DNA of 64,000 bases from Saccharina japonica (lineage: Eukaryota > Sar > Phaeophyceae > Laminariales > Laminariaceae), in assembly GCA_008828725.1 (NCBI GenBank), contig MEHQ01002427.1:62001-126000 (forward strand), read 5' to 3'. The notes below the pieces were generated by a model that had not been told where the DNA came from, did not search any database, and saw only the letters and a program-made list of their open reading frames with translations. This document shows, piece by piece, positions 44,801 through 57,010 of this stretch (its first letter is position 1; the number at the start of each line of letters is the position of its first letter). The position numbers and the translations under genes are program-made.

Positions 44801-47800
44801 AATACGCATCGCACCTGCACCGCGGGTGTCGAGTAGTAAACGTAGACCTTGCCCTTCGCTCTGGCACCGGCCTTGTCGGGCCTCGTGTCGTACGTTTCGG
44901 GCTCGTCGGTGCCCCGCTTGTCGTAATCAGCGAGCGGCGACCCAACCGCGAGAGTTCGAGATGCGATGTCAAGGCTAACCGCGGCGCCGTAGTCCTGGAG
45001 AAGCGCGGGGTTTTAAAGGCATGTTTCAGACCAGGAGTAACAGGGCTGGCTGTAAGTCACTAACTACAGCAGTAAGTATTGATTGGCGATCCTGGAATAT
45101 ATTACGTATAGGTATTGTAGATGGTTACATCTAGTAATTTGCGGAGAGTTCTGCGTCTTTGTTCGTATTATATATATGTATCTGACTGGCGCCCGTGTGT
45201 TGGGGCTTGGCGTGTGTGTGTTTTCACGCTCGCTTTGTTCGTATGATATGATCGGTGAAAGGGTGGGCTGGCAGCCATGAGATAGTCATTCGTAAGGGGG
45301 ACTGGATTAATTAGTATCATTTTGTCAAGTATTCAGGTCTGATTAATAGCATCTATCTCCAATGTCTGAAGTCATTGGGTTCAACTGTAGTTTCCCTTTA
45401 TATGTATTTGGATGGTTTGATTGGGACAAACGAACAAAGGGCTGCACAATATCAGATGGCAAATGGAGTAATAATAATTTTATGATTAAAAAACAACTTT
45501 CGTGAGTTAGTTGGCTTATTTTCGTATATACGTACCCACCCAACTAATAGCTACTAACACCACGTAGCTGTGAGTTCCAGCCAAAGCAAGCCTTACTCAC
45601 ACCTCTAGCAACGAATGAAGAACACCAGTCAGTCAGTGATGTGTTCCGTAGCTCCACCAAAAGATGAGATAATCCGAACGCCACAAAAGTCTCGTCAAAA
45701 CCCGAACGAAGTACGTTCGCTGATGATGCTAAAAAAGGTTAAAACTATTGTTTGGCGACTCTGCGGGCTGCGGGTCAACCTACTCGTCAACTCTGCGATA
45801 TGGCGGGGCAAGCAATCGCGATGATTGATGTCCCCACCGCGTTGGCACACCGTTCACCATTGATAGGGAAAGACGTTAGACTCCGTGCGATTTTAATTTC
45901 GCTTTGTTCGTTTGTTTGTTTGTTTGTTTGTTTGTTTGTTTGTTTGTTTGTTTGTTTGTGTTTCTGGGAACGTTTTAATCGAACAGGAAGCAAGCTCGTC
46001 ACGCTGCACATTGTTGAGGACGACAACGATAATAAGAATGGTAGGGGGTAAAGACAGCAAATGGAGTAGATAAAGCTCAAGCCGGAAGTAGGTATACAGA
46101 AGGGCGTCTATATACTTTGTGCATAATAGGGCTCCTTTTGATGTCCGTGGTTTTCTTCTCCCGGAGTGCTTATGAGTGATCAACGTTGAATATTTTTCAT
46201 GCTACGCATTGTCGAGGATGGCTGACATACTAAGAATGATAGAGATAACCTTGCCACACAGTTCCGCGGAACAAATCAGCGCACACATTTCCGCGCAAGA
46301 AATCAACGGACATGCTTTCCTCTCCCAACTCTCCCTCCTACCTGTCGGTGCACCAGATTTCGCAAGTGCACAACGTCGTAGTCGAAGTCCGAAGAGGCAA
46401 ACGTTGTCTCCGGCACCTCTCCCCATGTCCAACCGGCGGTACCCCCCCCACCTTCCACATCGACCGCACTTCTGAGGTACAGGAAAACCGACTCTGCTCC
46501 GGGCGCGCCAACTGCCGCGAGGTCTCCAGTTAGAGAAAGGCGGTTTTGTCCGCCGAAACCGTGGTTGGGGAGGTTTACCCCGTCTGCCACCAGAGTCTGT
46601 GGCCGAGAAAAATAACAATAATTTGAAGCCGCAGGTAAGGGCACAATGGGTCACTGATTTGATTCATCGCACTGTATAACCTCTTTGTCAAGCAATCCAC
46701 TCAACTGTCTAGCCTGTCGAAAGCAAAGAACTGTCCAAAGCTCTCGAAAGAAAAAAAATTCACGGGGCTCTTCAACCTCTCGAAAGCAACTATAAATAGG
46801 ATAGTATCAGGTTCAAAGCTTACGATAACTGTTGATGTTTTGTCGGCTTTTCAAGGCTATCTTTTGTTGAAGCACACAAGCCTCGGACGCTTGGACGTTT
46901 CGGACGCTACATATCGAAAGAAAAACAGGCCATGCCGAGAGAGCGGCAGCTGATGCGCCATGGGAGGAGTGTGCCGGAATGTCACCACAAGGTCACGAGG
47001 GAAAGGAATGTGCGTCCCGTCCGTTGAAAGAGGGTTTTCGCCAGGGGGGAAGGAGGGGGGGCGCGGGGGTACATACTCATGTTCATTCCTGGCCGTAGTC
47101 GTATGGCCATAGACCCCCACCCGCATCCATACACTGCAATGCCGGGACCGCGGAGCACATCGGGTTTTCACGGACCAGGCAGAGAGACATTGCTTGCACC
47201 AAGCAAGCGCGAAGCGAAACGTGAGGTGTTGGGCCAGTCGCATGAAGGGTGAGCTGCATCCGGGGGGGGGTACTCTGCCCCCCCCCCCATCTCAGCTGTA
47301 CATCCGCTTTTCTATCGGAGTGTTGTGGGCTTCTGTCACCCTTAGCCGACGACACGATAGCGAGTAGAACTTGACAAAAACAAAACGACTTAGACGCGTG
47401 GCGCTACCGACCGTGGAGGGGGTGCCTCTTGGTCAGAAATACTTCGCTACAACGGATCATCAACACGCATGTGTTGAAGCTCATTGGCTTAGGTTACACC
47501 GCATGTGGATGAGGTTGTACCGCATTTTTTTGTGACCAACAGTAGTACACGCGCGAACAGCGCTACCATGCATACAACTTGTAAAACTGAGTACCCACTT
47601 TTCAACTAAATTAGTAAATGCTACTCGTACGTACGTGGGTCGAATTCACGAGTATCATGTTATTTCAATGGAAATATACAACACGCGCGGCCTGGCGTTT
47701 TACGTAGCTTGCATCATTGAGTATCAACCACTCATTTGGTCGAACTCACAGTTAGCTGACGTATGCATTTGTAACACTTTAACAAAAACGAAATCCGAAA

Positions 47801-50800
47801 AGTGTAATATGTCTCTTTGTTTTGACTGCACCTGGATCTCGTCCCACCCTCCAGTGGTCGCGTTGAATTCGAAGACGTACACTTTTGCCTGCCCCGGCGC
47901 GCCGACGAGCGCCGTGTACGTCTCACGCCCGTAAACTTTGTCGATCTGATTTGGCGACGGGTGCAGGAAAAAAAAAACGAAGCATACTTTAGGGCTGCGA
48001 GGTATGAAATATATGGTTTCACAAGTCGGACAGATAGATCACGATCTAGATAATCTAACGGACAGATATACCACGATCTAGATCCTATACGGAATATGGA
48101 TCACGATCTAGATCCTGTAACGGACAGAAAGATCCCGATATAGATAATCTACGGAAGATAGGTCACGACCTACTGTATATCCTCTACGGAGATGTAAATT
48201 ACAATCCAGATCTCCTACGGACATTTAGATCGCGATCTAATGTAGATCATATACGGACATATAGATAACGATCTAGATCGTCTAACGGACAGATAGATCC
48301 CGATATAGATCATCTACGGAAGATAGATCACGACCTACTGTATATCCTCCACGGAGATAAATATTACACTCTAGATCTTCTACGGACACATAGATCGCGA
48401 TCTACTGTAGATCATATACGGACCGATATATCTCGATATAGATCATATAACGGGCAGATAGATCCCGATCTAGATCATCTACGGAAGATGGATCACGATC
48501 TACTGTAGATTCTCTACGAAGATATAGGTTGCACTCTAGATCTTCTACGGGCATATAGATCACGATCTAGATCAGATACGGACCGGTAGATCACGATCTA
48601 GATCATATAACGGACAGATAGATCCCGATTTAGGTCATCTACGGAAGATGGATCACGATCTACTGTAGAGCCTCTACGGAGATATAGATTACACTCTAGA
48701 TCTTCTACGGACATATAGATGGCAAACTATATAATATACGGACAGATATATTACAATTTAGATCATCTAGCTCCAATCTGCCGAAATGATATGTTGTGCG
48801 CGAGTTGTGTAGTACAAATCCAATCCAGGAATCGTGTTCTAGATCACGCAGGCTACACGGTTCCCATGGTTGGGGTGGGTGACACAACAAATTGACATAT
48901 ACAGCGCGCTATTGCAGTCGGGCCGGTTGGCTCCTGTTCTCGCCTGGACTGCCTGACCGAAGTGGGCCCCTCTTGAAACACTTCCGGGCAGAAGTTGGGC
49001 CTCCTGATGCCACGCGCCGTACTCCAGACGGAAAACGTAGGCCGATCCGCAGTTTATGTGCCTGGGCGTGTTCAGTTTTCCGGCCGGCCCCCAACAAGGA
49101 ACCCAGCGTAGATAGACGTACTTTAGACTGCCGATTTTTGTATTGCAGCAGCTCTACTGATGCATCAGCGCTACGACAATTCTGGCGAGGTGCTGGTGGC
49201 ATTGCGAGACGGGCATGATCGTCCTCGATAGTCATCCGTGCAGTCGAAAGGCAGCACCCACTGCTCGCCCGATACTGAATAGAGTGCATAGGATACCAAA
49301 GCAGCGACGGTGTTGACGTCTCAAACGTGCCGTTGCTTGGTCTCATCAAGACAACGCGATTAACCATGTCGAACCACGAAACCATTCGTAGTAGATAAGA
49401 CGTTAAAATGTTACCCGCGGCCGTTACGTGGCCCTTTCCTGATAACGGTCACAAGGAATAACCTACCACAATGGCCTGCTCAGTCGGCGCTGGCTGAATC
49501 AGAATAGACCAATCAACCTTTCCCCTTTCTTTCCACCTTAACAAAAAGAAACGATCGCAGAGAATCGCACCGCAATTTTCGGTTGTTCTACCTCGCGCGC
49601 TACGCCCTCGGCGACCGCTGTCCCCATCCCAACCATGGACGCCGTGTTAAAATCGCAACTTCATACCCGTCAATTTCGGAGAACTCGTCTCCGACGATCA
49701 TGAGCCCTGCTCCTTCTGCAGAGTCCACGGCGCCCCCGAAACGGTTCATATCCTGGCGAGCAAATAATAACAAATACAATCCTTTGTTAACGCCCGAGCT
49801 ACTGAAAAAAGGTCGCTCTATTAAAGACCAGATGGGTAAACGATTCGCTGCTTTTGCCGGAAGACAAGCTGTCGATGGACTGCTGTGGCAGGATGCGCAG
49901 GCAAGGCTTCTTTCGTTCGTTGAACGAGGGTGCACATCTCCCTGCGCGTGAATACGTCGAAAGAGCTTCTCCGGCCGGTGCCTCGTTTCGACAGCAGAAG
50001 GGCGCACATCCCGTCAATGGCCGGTGGCCGTCTGAAGCTATATACCTCGCTCAGGCGGGGGCGGGGGGGGGCACGTCAAAAAGAGAAGACGACACCACGC
50101 TCCACCCCAGGTCATACGTACGTATTGAAAAACAGACCAGTGGGTAGGGTGGGTTGTTTCTTTTACGAAATTAATGTTTGTTTTAGGATTTGTTCTGTTG
50201 CTTGTTTTTTTTTTTGTATACCCCTCCTGTCAGGTAGTGCAAGGTGTCGACTTTTTTTTGCAGTTTTTGCTGTTGTCGTGTTTCTGCCTCGGCTGCACAA
50301 ACTTGAAGGGAAAAACAAAAACAAAACGTAAAAGTATCGCTCCGCCTTGTTTGCCGATGGGAAGATACCTCTTTTTATTTTCACTATTAATAGTACGGGG
50401 GGGACATAGTAACTAGGACCAAATATTGTCTTCCTTTGTATATAACATGTAAGCATAGTGGGATACGTGCCTGGCTTTCGGGTCTATCGTTGTTTCTGAT
50501 TACTACATTAACCCACCCTGTAATCGCTACAGCAGTATACCCGGTAAAGGGTATTTACACGACGCAGGTTTCCGCGGGAACGTGTCTCGAGTTGACCATT
50601 TATATTCGTGGCTGGTGTGCCATTTCTTTACAACATCGAAAACGCGAAGAAAAAAAATCCCACACTCTTTCCAAGTGTGTTGTCCCCAAATAGGTGGTTG
50701 CCGACAGTTTTTCTTTAACCCCTTAAGAACTGGTCCCACGATTTTGGGAGAAAACTACTTGGAATTAGTAGGGGATCAGTTTTGCAGTTCTGAAAGGGTT

Positions 50801-53800
50801 AAAGGGGGTTAAGACAAGACTAAGTCGCCGAAACGATTTTTTTTCTTCAGCAAAAAACAAACGGGTTTTTGTTCTTGCCTCGTTTTCGTCCGCCGACACC
50901 TTTGAGGTGTAGGTCTTGCTGTCCATGAAGGTGGTGAAAGCATCGGCAGCCTCGGTCGTGCCCCATGATGCCGTAGCGTTGTAAGGGCCTTCCCCGTCGC
51001 CGTTATCCTGAGCGGACAGAACAGTTACCGTCGATTGATCCCATGGATGGTGGGGGTTTGCACACGAATTTGTTAAACGTTGAGCCCCGCCATGGTTGGG
51101 TTTTGGCCCCCAAGATTACTGGTTCGTCAGCTGTGATTAATCGTGTGATGTCTGCGGTTTTATTGGACGCCTGGCTGCGATTATCAATAGTAATGATTGT
51201 TTTCGTGCAATGTGACTCGGTCGGGTTCATTGTTCTCCGTGCAACGTATAACACGGTCGATGGATAGTTCGCTATTAATTTGACGGGAGGAGGGTTGTGT
51301 TTCGGACCTATGGGCGGTAGTTGTCGCGTCTGAATTTGCGCACGCTATGAAAAAGGAACGGCACTATCTCCTTTCGGGGGGTGGAAAAAAACGGCGAGTG
51401 CGGAGAAGCTTTTGACTCTGAGCAGTCAAGAGAGGACGGTGCGGTACAACCAACAAACAAAACGAACGAACTAATCGCGGCAAAACTGGCAAAGACAAAC
51501 ACAAGCGGCCAACTATCCGACACGTCGGGTCGTTATACCCGGGGAGCCGACTGTTCTCAACCAGTGATATGTTGTTCGCAGAGCACAACATCAAATAAAA
51601 TAAAATAAATACAGTACTCGACGTATTCACCACGAGAGGTAACTTGTCGAATTCAGCTACGTATGCACTATTGCATTCGGCTGGGTTAGAGATGAAAGTG
51701 TGAAGATACCTCATTAGTCTGTGTTGCGATTGCTTGGGACATTGTACGCGCAATTATATGTAAATAAGCTACAAGGATCGGTTCTCACCTCAATGCTAAC
51801 GGAAGCGATCAAGTCACCCAAGAAGCTCGGGAACATGCCGGGCACGTAGATGGAAACCGTCAGGCTTTCGTCCGGCGTCTCCACCACGTTGTCGTCCGTC
51901 GTGTTGAGAAGGTACGACACGCTTGTGTCGTACGCTGCGAATTGTAGCTGTCGTCCGTTCAGAACGTGAACGAAACGACATTTCGTGCAAAGAAAGCCAT
52001 ACCGAAAGCAGAAGGGAGCAACCAGGCGCGAACAGAGGGACGTTTCATGCTTAAAAAGTCAACCCGGAAGTAGAAGGGAGCAACGCCCGATCAGAACGTG
52101 AACGGAGGGACGTCTCATGCAAAGAAAGTCAACCCGGAAGTAGAAGGGAGCAAGCGGCGGCAGCGTCGGGGCAGAATTAACAGTAAGCCTGTTTGCCGAC
52201 AATGGAAAGAAAGGTTCTGCTGACAACGAAAGAGTCTGCTGAGCAACGAACGTAAGGGCCTATATACTCGTTAACGCGAACGACTTTTTGTTGTTGTTGT
52301 TGTATTCGTCTGCTTGTTTAAAATTATTGTTTTCACCTTCACAATCGTGGATTTTTTTTACGGAGTTTTTGTGTGGATCCTGTCGTACGTATATATACGA
52401 GTATAGTCGCCGTCTTTTCTTATTTTGAAGTACGTACTACATTTTTTTCACCTGATCTTCCATGGGGGTATAGTCCGACAAACCCCGGTAGTCGAACATG
52501 CCTCCCAGCCACAGCGATCGGTTATTGGTGCTGCCGTAGTACTGCGACCGCGCTGTCGCCGTACCCGCACCGACAACGTCGGCGGCCGTTTTGAAGACTG
52601 GTATGTCTGGGTATGCAACGCTGAGGTCGTAGATCGCTGCGATGTAGTCCTGGCGGAACCGAAAAGCATGATAATGTTGCCGTGAAGAGCTTCAGTCGAA
52701 GCCGAGGAATGTGATGATGTCAGTTGTGGAGGCGTGCTACGATAGAGGTACGAGTAGGGCATTAACTGACTATTACTGACTATTACTGACTATTACTGAC
52801 TATTACTGACTATTACTGACTATTACTGACTGTTACTGGCTATTGCTGACTGTTACTGGCTATTGCTGACTATTGCTGACTATTACTGACTACGAGTATT
52901 ACTGACTGTTACAGACTATTACTTACTGTTACTGACGGTTACTGACTGTTACTGACTATTACTTACTGTTACTGACTGTGTTACTGACTGTTACTGACTG
53001 TTACTGACTGTTACTGACTGTTACTGACTATTACTGACTATTACTGACTATTACTGACTATTACTGACTATTACTGACTACTACTGACTACTACTGACTA
53101 CTACTGACTATTAATAGTACTGACTAGTATTGACTAGTACTGACTATCACTGAAGAACTACCCAACAAGGTATACGCCTTATAAGGCATGTGCTTTGTCG
53201 TTGGAATACAGTTATTAACACTGTTCTACAATATTTTCTTGTGGTTTACCTATATAGCCCACGGAAGTGTTCATCGGGAAAAAGGTTAGGTTTCATCTCG
53301 AAAGTCAGTTTTTTTGGGTGAGATATATAAAGGGTCATAATAAAATAATAGACGCAATCCATTACCGTACCGTAGCAAGCTTCTTCGTGCGTAAGGAAGA
53401 GTTGGCCAATCAGATAAATGTGGTTAGTGTGACCTCTTCTGAGAGATTCTGAGACAAGTGAGCAGGTACCGAACCCAACCGAACACCACCCCGAAGGGTA
53501 GTCGTGGGTTGGGCAGACCAGCAGACATCAAGAAAAAGGCTTGCAAGACGTCAAGCCAGCAGGGCTTGCAAGCGGTAAAGCCAACAGGACTTGCAAACCA
53601 CTAAGCCAACATTGTGGAGGGCTTGATTCTCCAGAAGGCAAATACCTATCGGAGTTAAGTGCGGCGGACTCGTGCATACCGTGTTCGCAAGGCAAGAGAC
53701 TACTACTGTGGGTGCCTATGTACGTAGATCATTTGTATCTAACATCATAGAAGTATTGCTGAACCGGCATGGGCAAGGGAACGCGCGCATACAACCATCA

Positions 53801-56800
53801 CCTGGAACTCTTGATCGGCGTTTCGATCAATGGACTTGATGTTGAATACCTGGGCCGTCGAGAGCTCCGAGAACCTCGAGATGTTCATGCTGCGGGGGCG
53901 GTGTCAAGGTGCAAGTCGAACATCACAAGTATACGGGGGGGAATTGGCTGACATTACGTACCATAAAGAGGAATCGTTAGATAGCGCATTTTAGGGGCGG
54001 AAGGTCAATAACGATAACTTTGAAAGGGCTCATCGAAACATGGAGATGTTCGATACGAAATCCAACAAACGAGAGACGGAAGATCGAGTATAAATAAAAA
54101 CAGAAAGGGTGCATAAAACGTGGTAATTTATTATATCAAAAGTTCGACCAACCAATACACTTTCGGGACGAAAGTTCAAGTATGCTAGCATAATACACGG
54201 AGAGGGTGCATCAAACGTGAGAAGGTATTCGGCCATTCATTCGACGAATCGATATTTTGTACGATGGGCAGAATATCAAGTATAATAGAAAGGGCTCATC
54301 AAAGATGAGAAGTTATTCGATCATGAAATTCGACTTCGTATATAAAGCAATCAAGAAACTTCACCTAAGCGTGTCACCCTCGAGAACAGAATAGTTAAGG
54401 CGGTTGAACCGGAAAGACAAGAAGTCCAGGTTGAACACCTCGACGGCGCCGGTGTTCAACGATGTCAGGTTCTGATCTTCGTAGGACCTGCGAGAGAGGC
54501 AGACGCACAATCCATCGATCGCGAAGAGAGAGAGGACATAAATTCCACGACTTTTGAAGGAAAGAAGCTCAGCCATCGGGATTACCAGGCAGTCTCTCCT
54601 CTATTCATGATAGGTCGCCGGAGACCGCGTCTCCATTCTCAACCATTGCTCAGGGTGAGGGATGACTATTACTCAGGATAAATGACGACTGCTGCTGAGG
54701 ATGAAGGATGACTCTGTTGCTCAGGATGAAGGATGACTCTGTTGCTAGGGGTGAAGGATGACTCTGTTGCTAGGGATGAAGGACGACTCTGTTGCTCAGT
54801 TTGAAGGACATTTGTTGCTCAGGATGCAGGCCAATTGTTGGTCAGGATGAAGGCCAATTGTTGCTCAGGGTGAAGGGTGGCCTCTTCGGGGCACATGAAC
54901 ACGAGCACGAACACAAAATAACCAAACTCAGTCAGTGTCGCATGTCATTGCGCACTCTGTACGGAGTCAGGCCCGACATCATGATACCACAACAACAACA
55001 ACAGCAGCAACAANCCTTGTCGTTGGAATACAGTTATTAACACTGTTCTACAATATTTTCTTGTGGTTTACCTATATAGCCCACGGAAGTGTTCATCGGG
55101 AAAAAGGTTAGGTTTCATCTCGAAAGTCAGTTTTTTTGGGTGAGATATATAAAGGGTCATAATAAAATAATAGACGCAATCCATTACCGTACCGTAGCAA
55201 GCTTCTTCGTGCGTAAGGAAGAGTTGGCCAATCAGATGAATGTGGTTAGTGTGACCTCTTCTGAGAGATTCTGAGACAAGTGAGCAGGTACCGAACCCAA
55301 CCGAACACCACCCCGAAGGGTAGTCGTGGGTTGGGCAGACCAGCAGACATCAAGAAAAAGGCTTGCAAGACGTCAAGCCAGCAGGGCTTGCAAGCGGTAA
55401 AGCCAACAGGACTTGCAAACCACTAAGCCAACATTGTGGAGGGCTTGATTCTCCAGAAGGCAAATACCTATCGGAGTTAAGTGCGGCGGACTCGTGCATA
55501 CCGTGTTCGCAAGGCAAGAGACTACTACTGTGGGTGCCTATGTACGTAGATAATTTGTATCTAACATCATAGAAGCATTACTGAACCGGCATAGGCAAGG
55601 GAACGCGCGCATACAACCATCACCTGGAACTCCTGATCGGCGTTTCGATCAATGGACTTGATGTTGAATACCTGGGCCGTCGAGAGCTCCGAGAACCTCG
55701 AGATGTTCATGCTGCGGGGGCGGTGTCAAGGTGCAAGTCGGACATCACATGTATACGGGGGGAAATTGGCTGACATGACGTATCTTGAAATGGAATTGTT
55801 AGATAGCACGTTATAGGGGCGGGAGATCAAGAACCGTAAACAGAAAGGGCTCATCGAAATATGGAGATGTTCGATATTAAATCCAACAAACGAGAGACGG
55901 AAGATGGAGTATAAATAAAAACAGAAAGGGCGCATAAAACGTGGGAAAGTATTTGATAATGATTTTGACCAACCAGTACACTTTCGGGACGAAAGCTCAA
56001 GTGTGCTGGCATAATACACGGAGAGGGTGCATCAAACGTGAGAAGGTATTCGGCCATAAATTCGAAGAATCGCTATTTTTTTACGATGGGCAGAAGATCA
56101 AGCATAATGGAAAGGGCTCATCAAAGATGAAAAGGTATTCGATGATGAAATTCGGCTACGTGTATAAAGCAATAAAAAAAATCACCTAAGCGTGTCACCC
56201 TCGAGAACAGAGTAGTTAAGGCGGTCGAACCGGAAAGACAAAAAGTCCAGGTTGAACACCTCGACGGCGCCGGTGTTCAACGATGTCAGGTTCTGATCTT
56301 CGTAGGACCTGCGAGAGAGACAGACGCACAATCGACCGATCGCGACGAGAGAGAGGACATAAATTCCATGACTTTTGAAGGAAAGAAGCACAGCCATCGG
56401 GATTACCAGTCAGTCTCTCCTCTAGTCATGATAGGTCGCCGGAGATCGCGTCTCTACCCTAAACCATTGCTCAGGGTGAGGGATGACTACTTACTCAGGA
56501 TAAATGACGACTGTTTGCTGAGGATGAAAGATGACTTTGTTGCTCAGGATGAAGGGTGACTGTTGTTGCTAGGGATGAAGGATGACTCTGTTGCTCAGGA
56601 TGAAGGGTGACCGTTGTTGCTAGGGATGAAAGATGACTCTGTTGCTCAGCATGAAGGACGATTGTTGCTCAGGATGAAGGGTGACTGTTGTTGCCAGGGA
56701 TGAAGGACGACTCTGTTGCCCAGGTTGAAAGCCAATTGTTGCCCAGGACAAAGGCCAATTGTTGCTCAGGATGAAGGCCAATTGCTGCTCAGGGTGAAGG

Positions 56801-56934
56801 GTATCCCCTTCGGGGCGCATGAACACGAGCACAAACACAAAAATAACCAAGCTCAGTCAGTGTCGCATGTCGGTGCGCACTCTGTACGAAGTCAGGCCCG
56901 ACACCATCATACCACAACAACAACAGCAGCAACG

Positions 56935-57010
<76 letters not shown>

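Larger units (their letters stand above)
53194..55013. repeat. Segmental duplicate, left copy (with exons 8 and 9)
   Basis: Matches 55,016-57,010 at an offset of 1,821-1,822 bases up to the exon at 54,365-54,487. The first 740 bp differ at only about eight sites by eye, the next 400 bp differ much more, and the exons are nearly identical. It ends in a CAA run cut off by the single N at 55,014. Confidence 0.92.
55016..57010. repeat. Segmental duplicate, right copy
   Basis: Full copy of the unit at 53,194-55,013, with a longer GATGAAGGATGAC minisatellite and a complete CAA microsatellite (56,935-57,011). Confidence 0.92.

Noticed and set aside
47732..48022. Arg-rich minus-strand ORF
   Set aside because: It is the wrong frame of exon 15, whose correct frame gives an FG-GAP strand and proper splice sites.
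53267..53750. Two plus-strand ORFs (61 and 69 codons) preserved in both duplicates
   Set aside because: Preservation follows from the recent duplication. They run antisense in an intron, have no domain, and one contains a threefold GGCTTGCAAG-type repeat.
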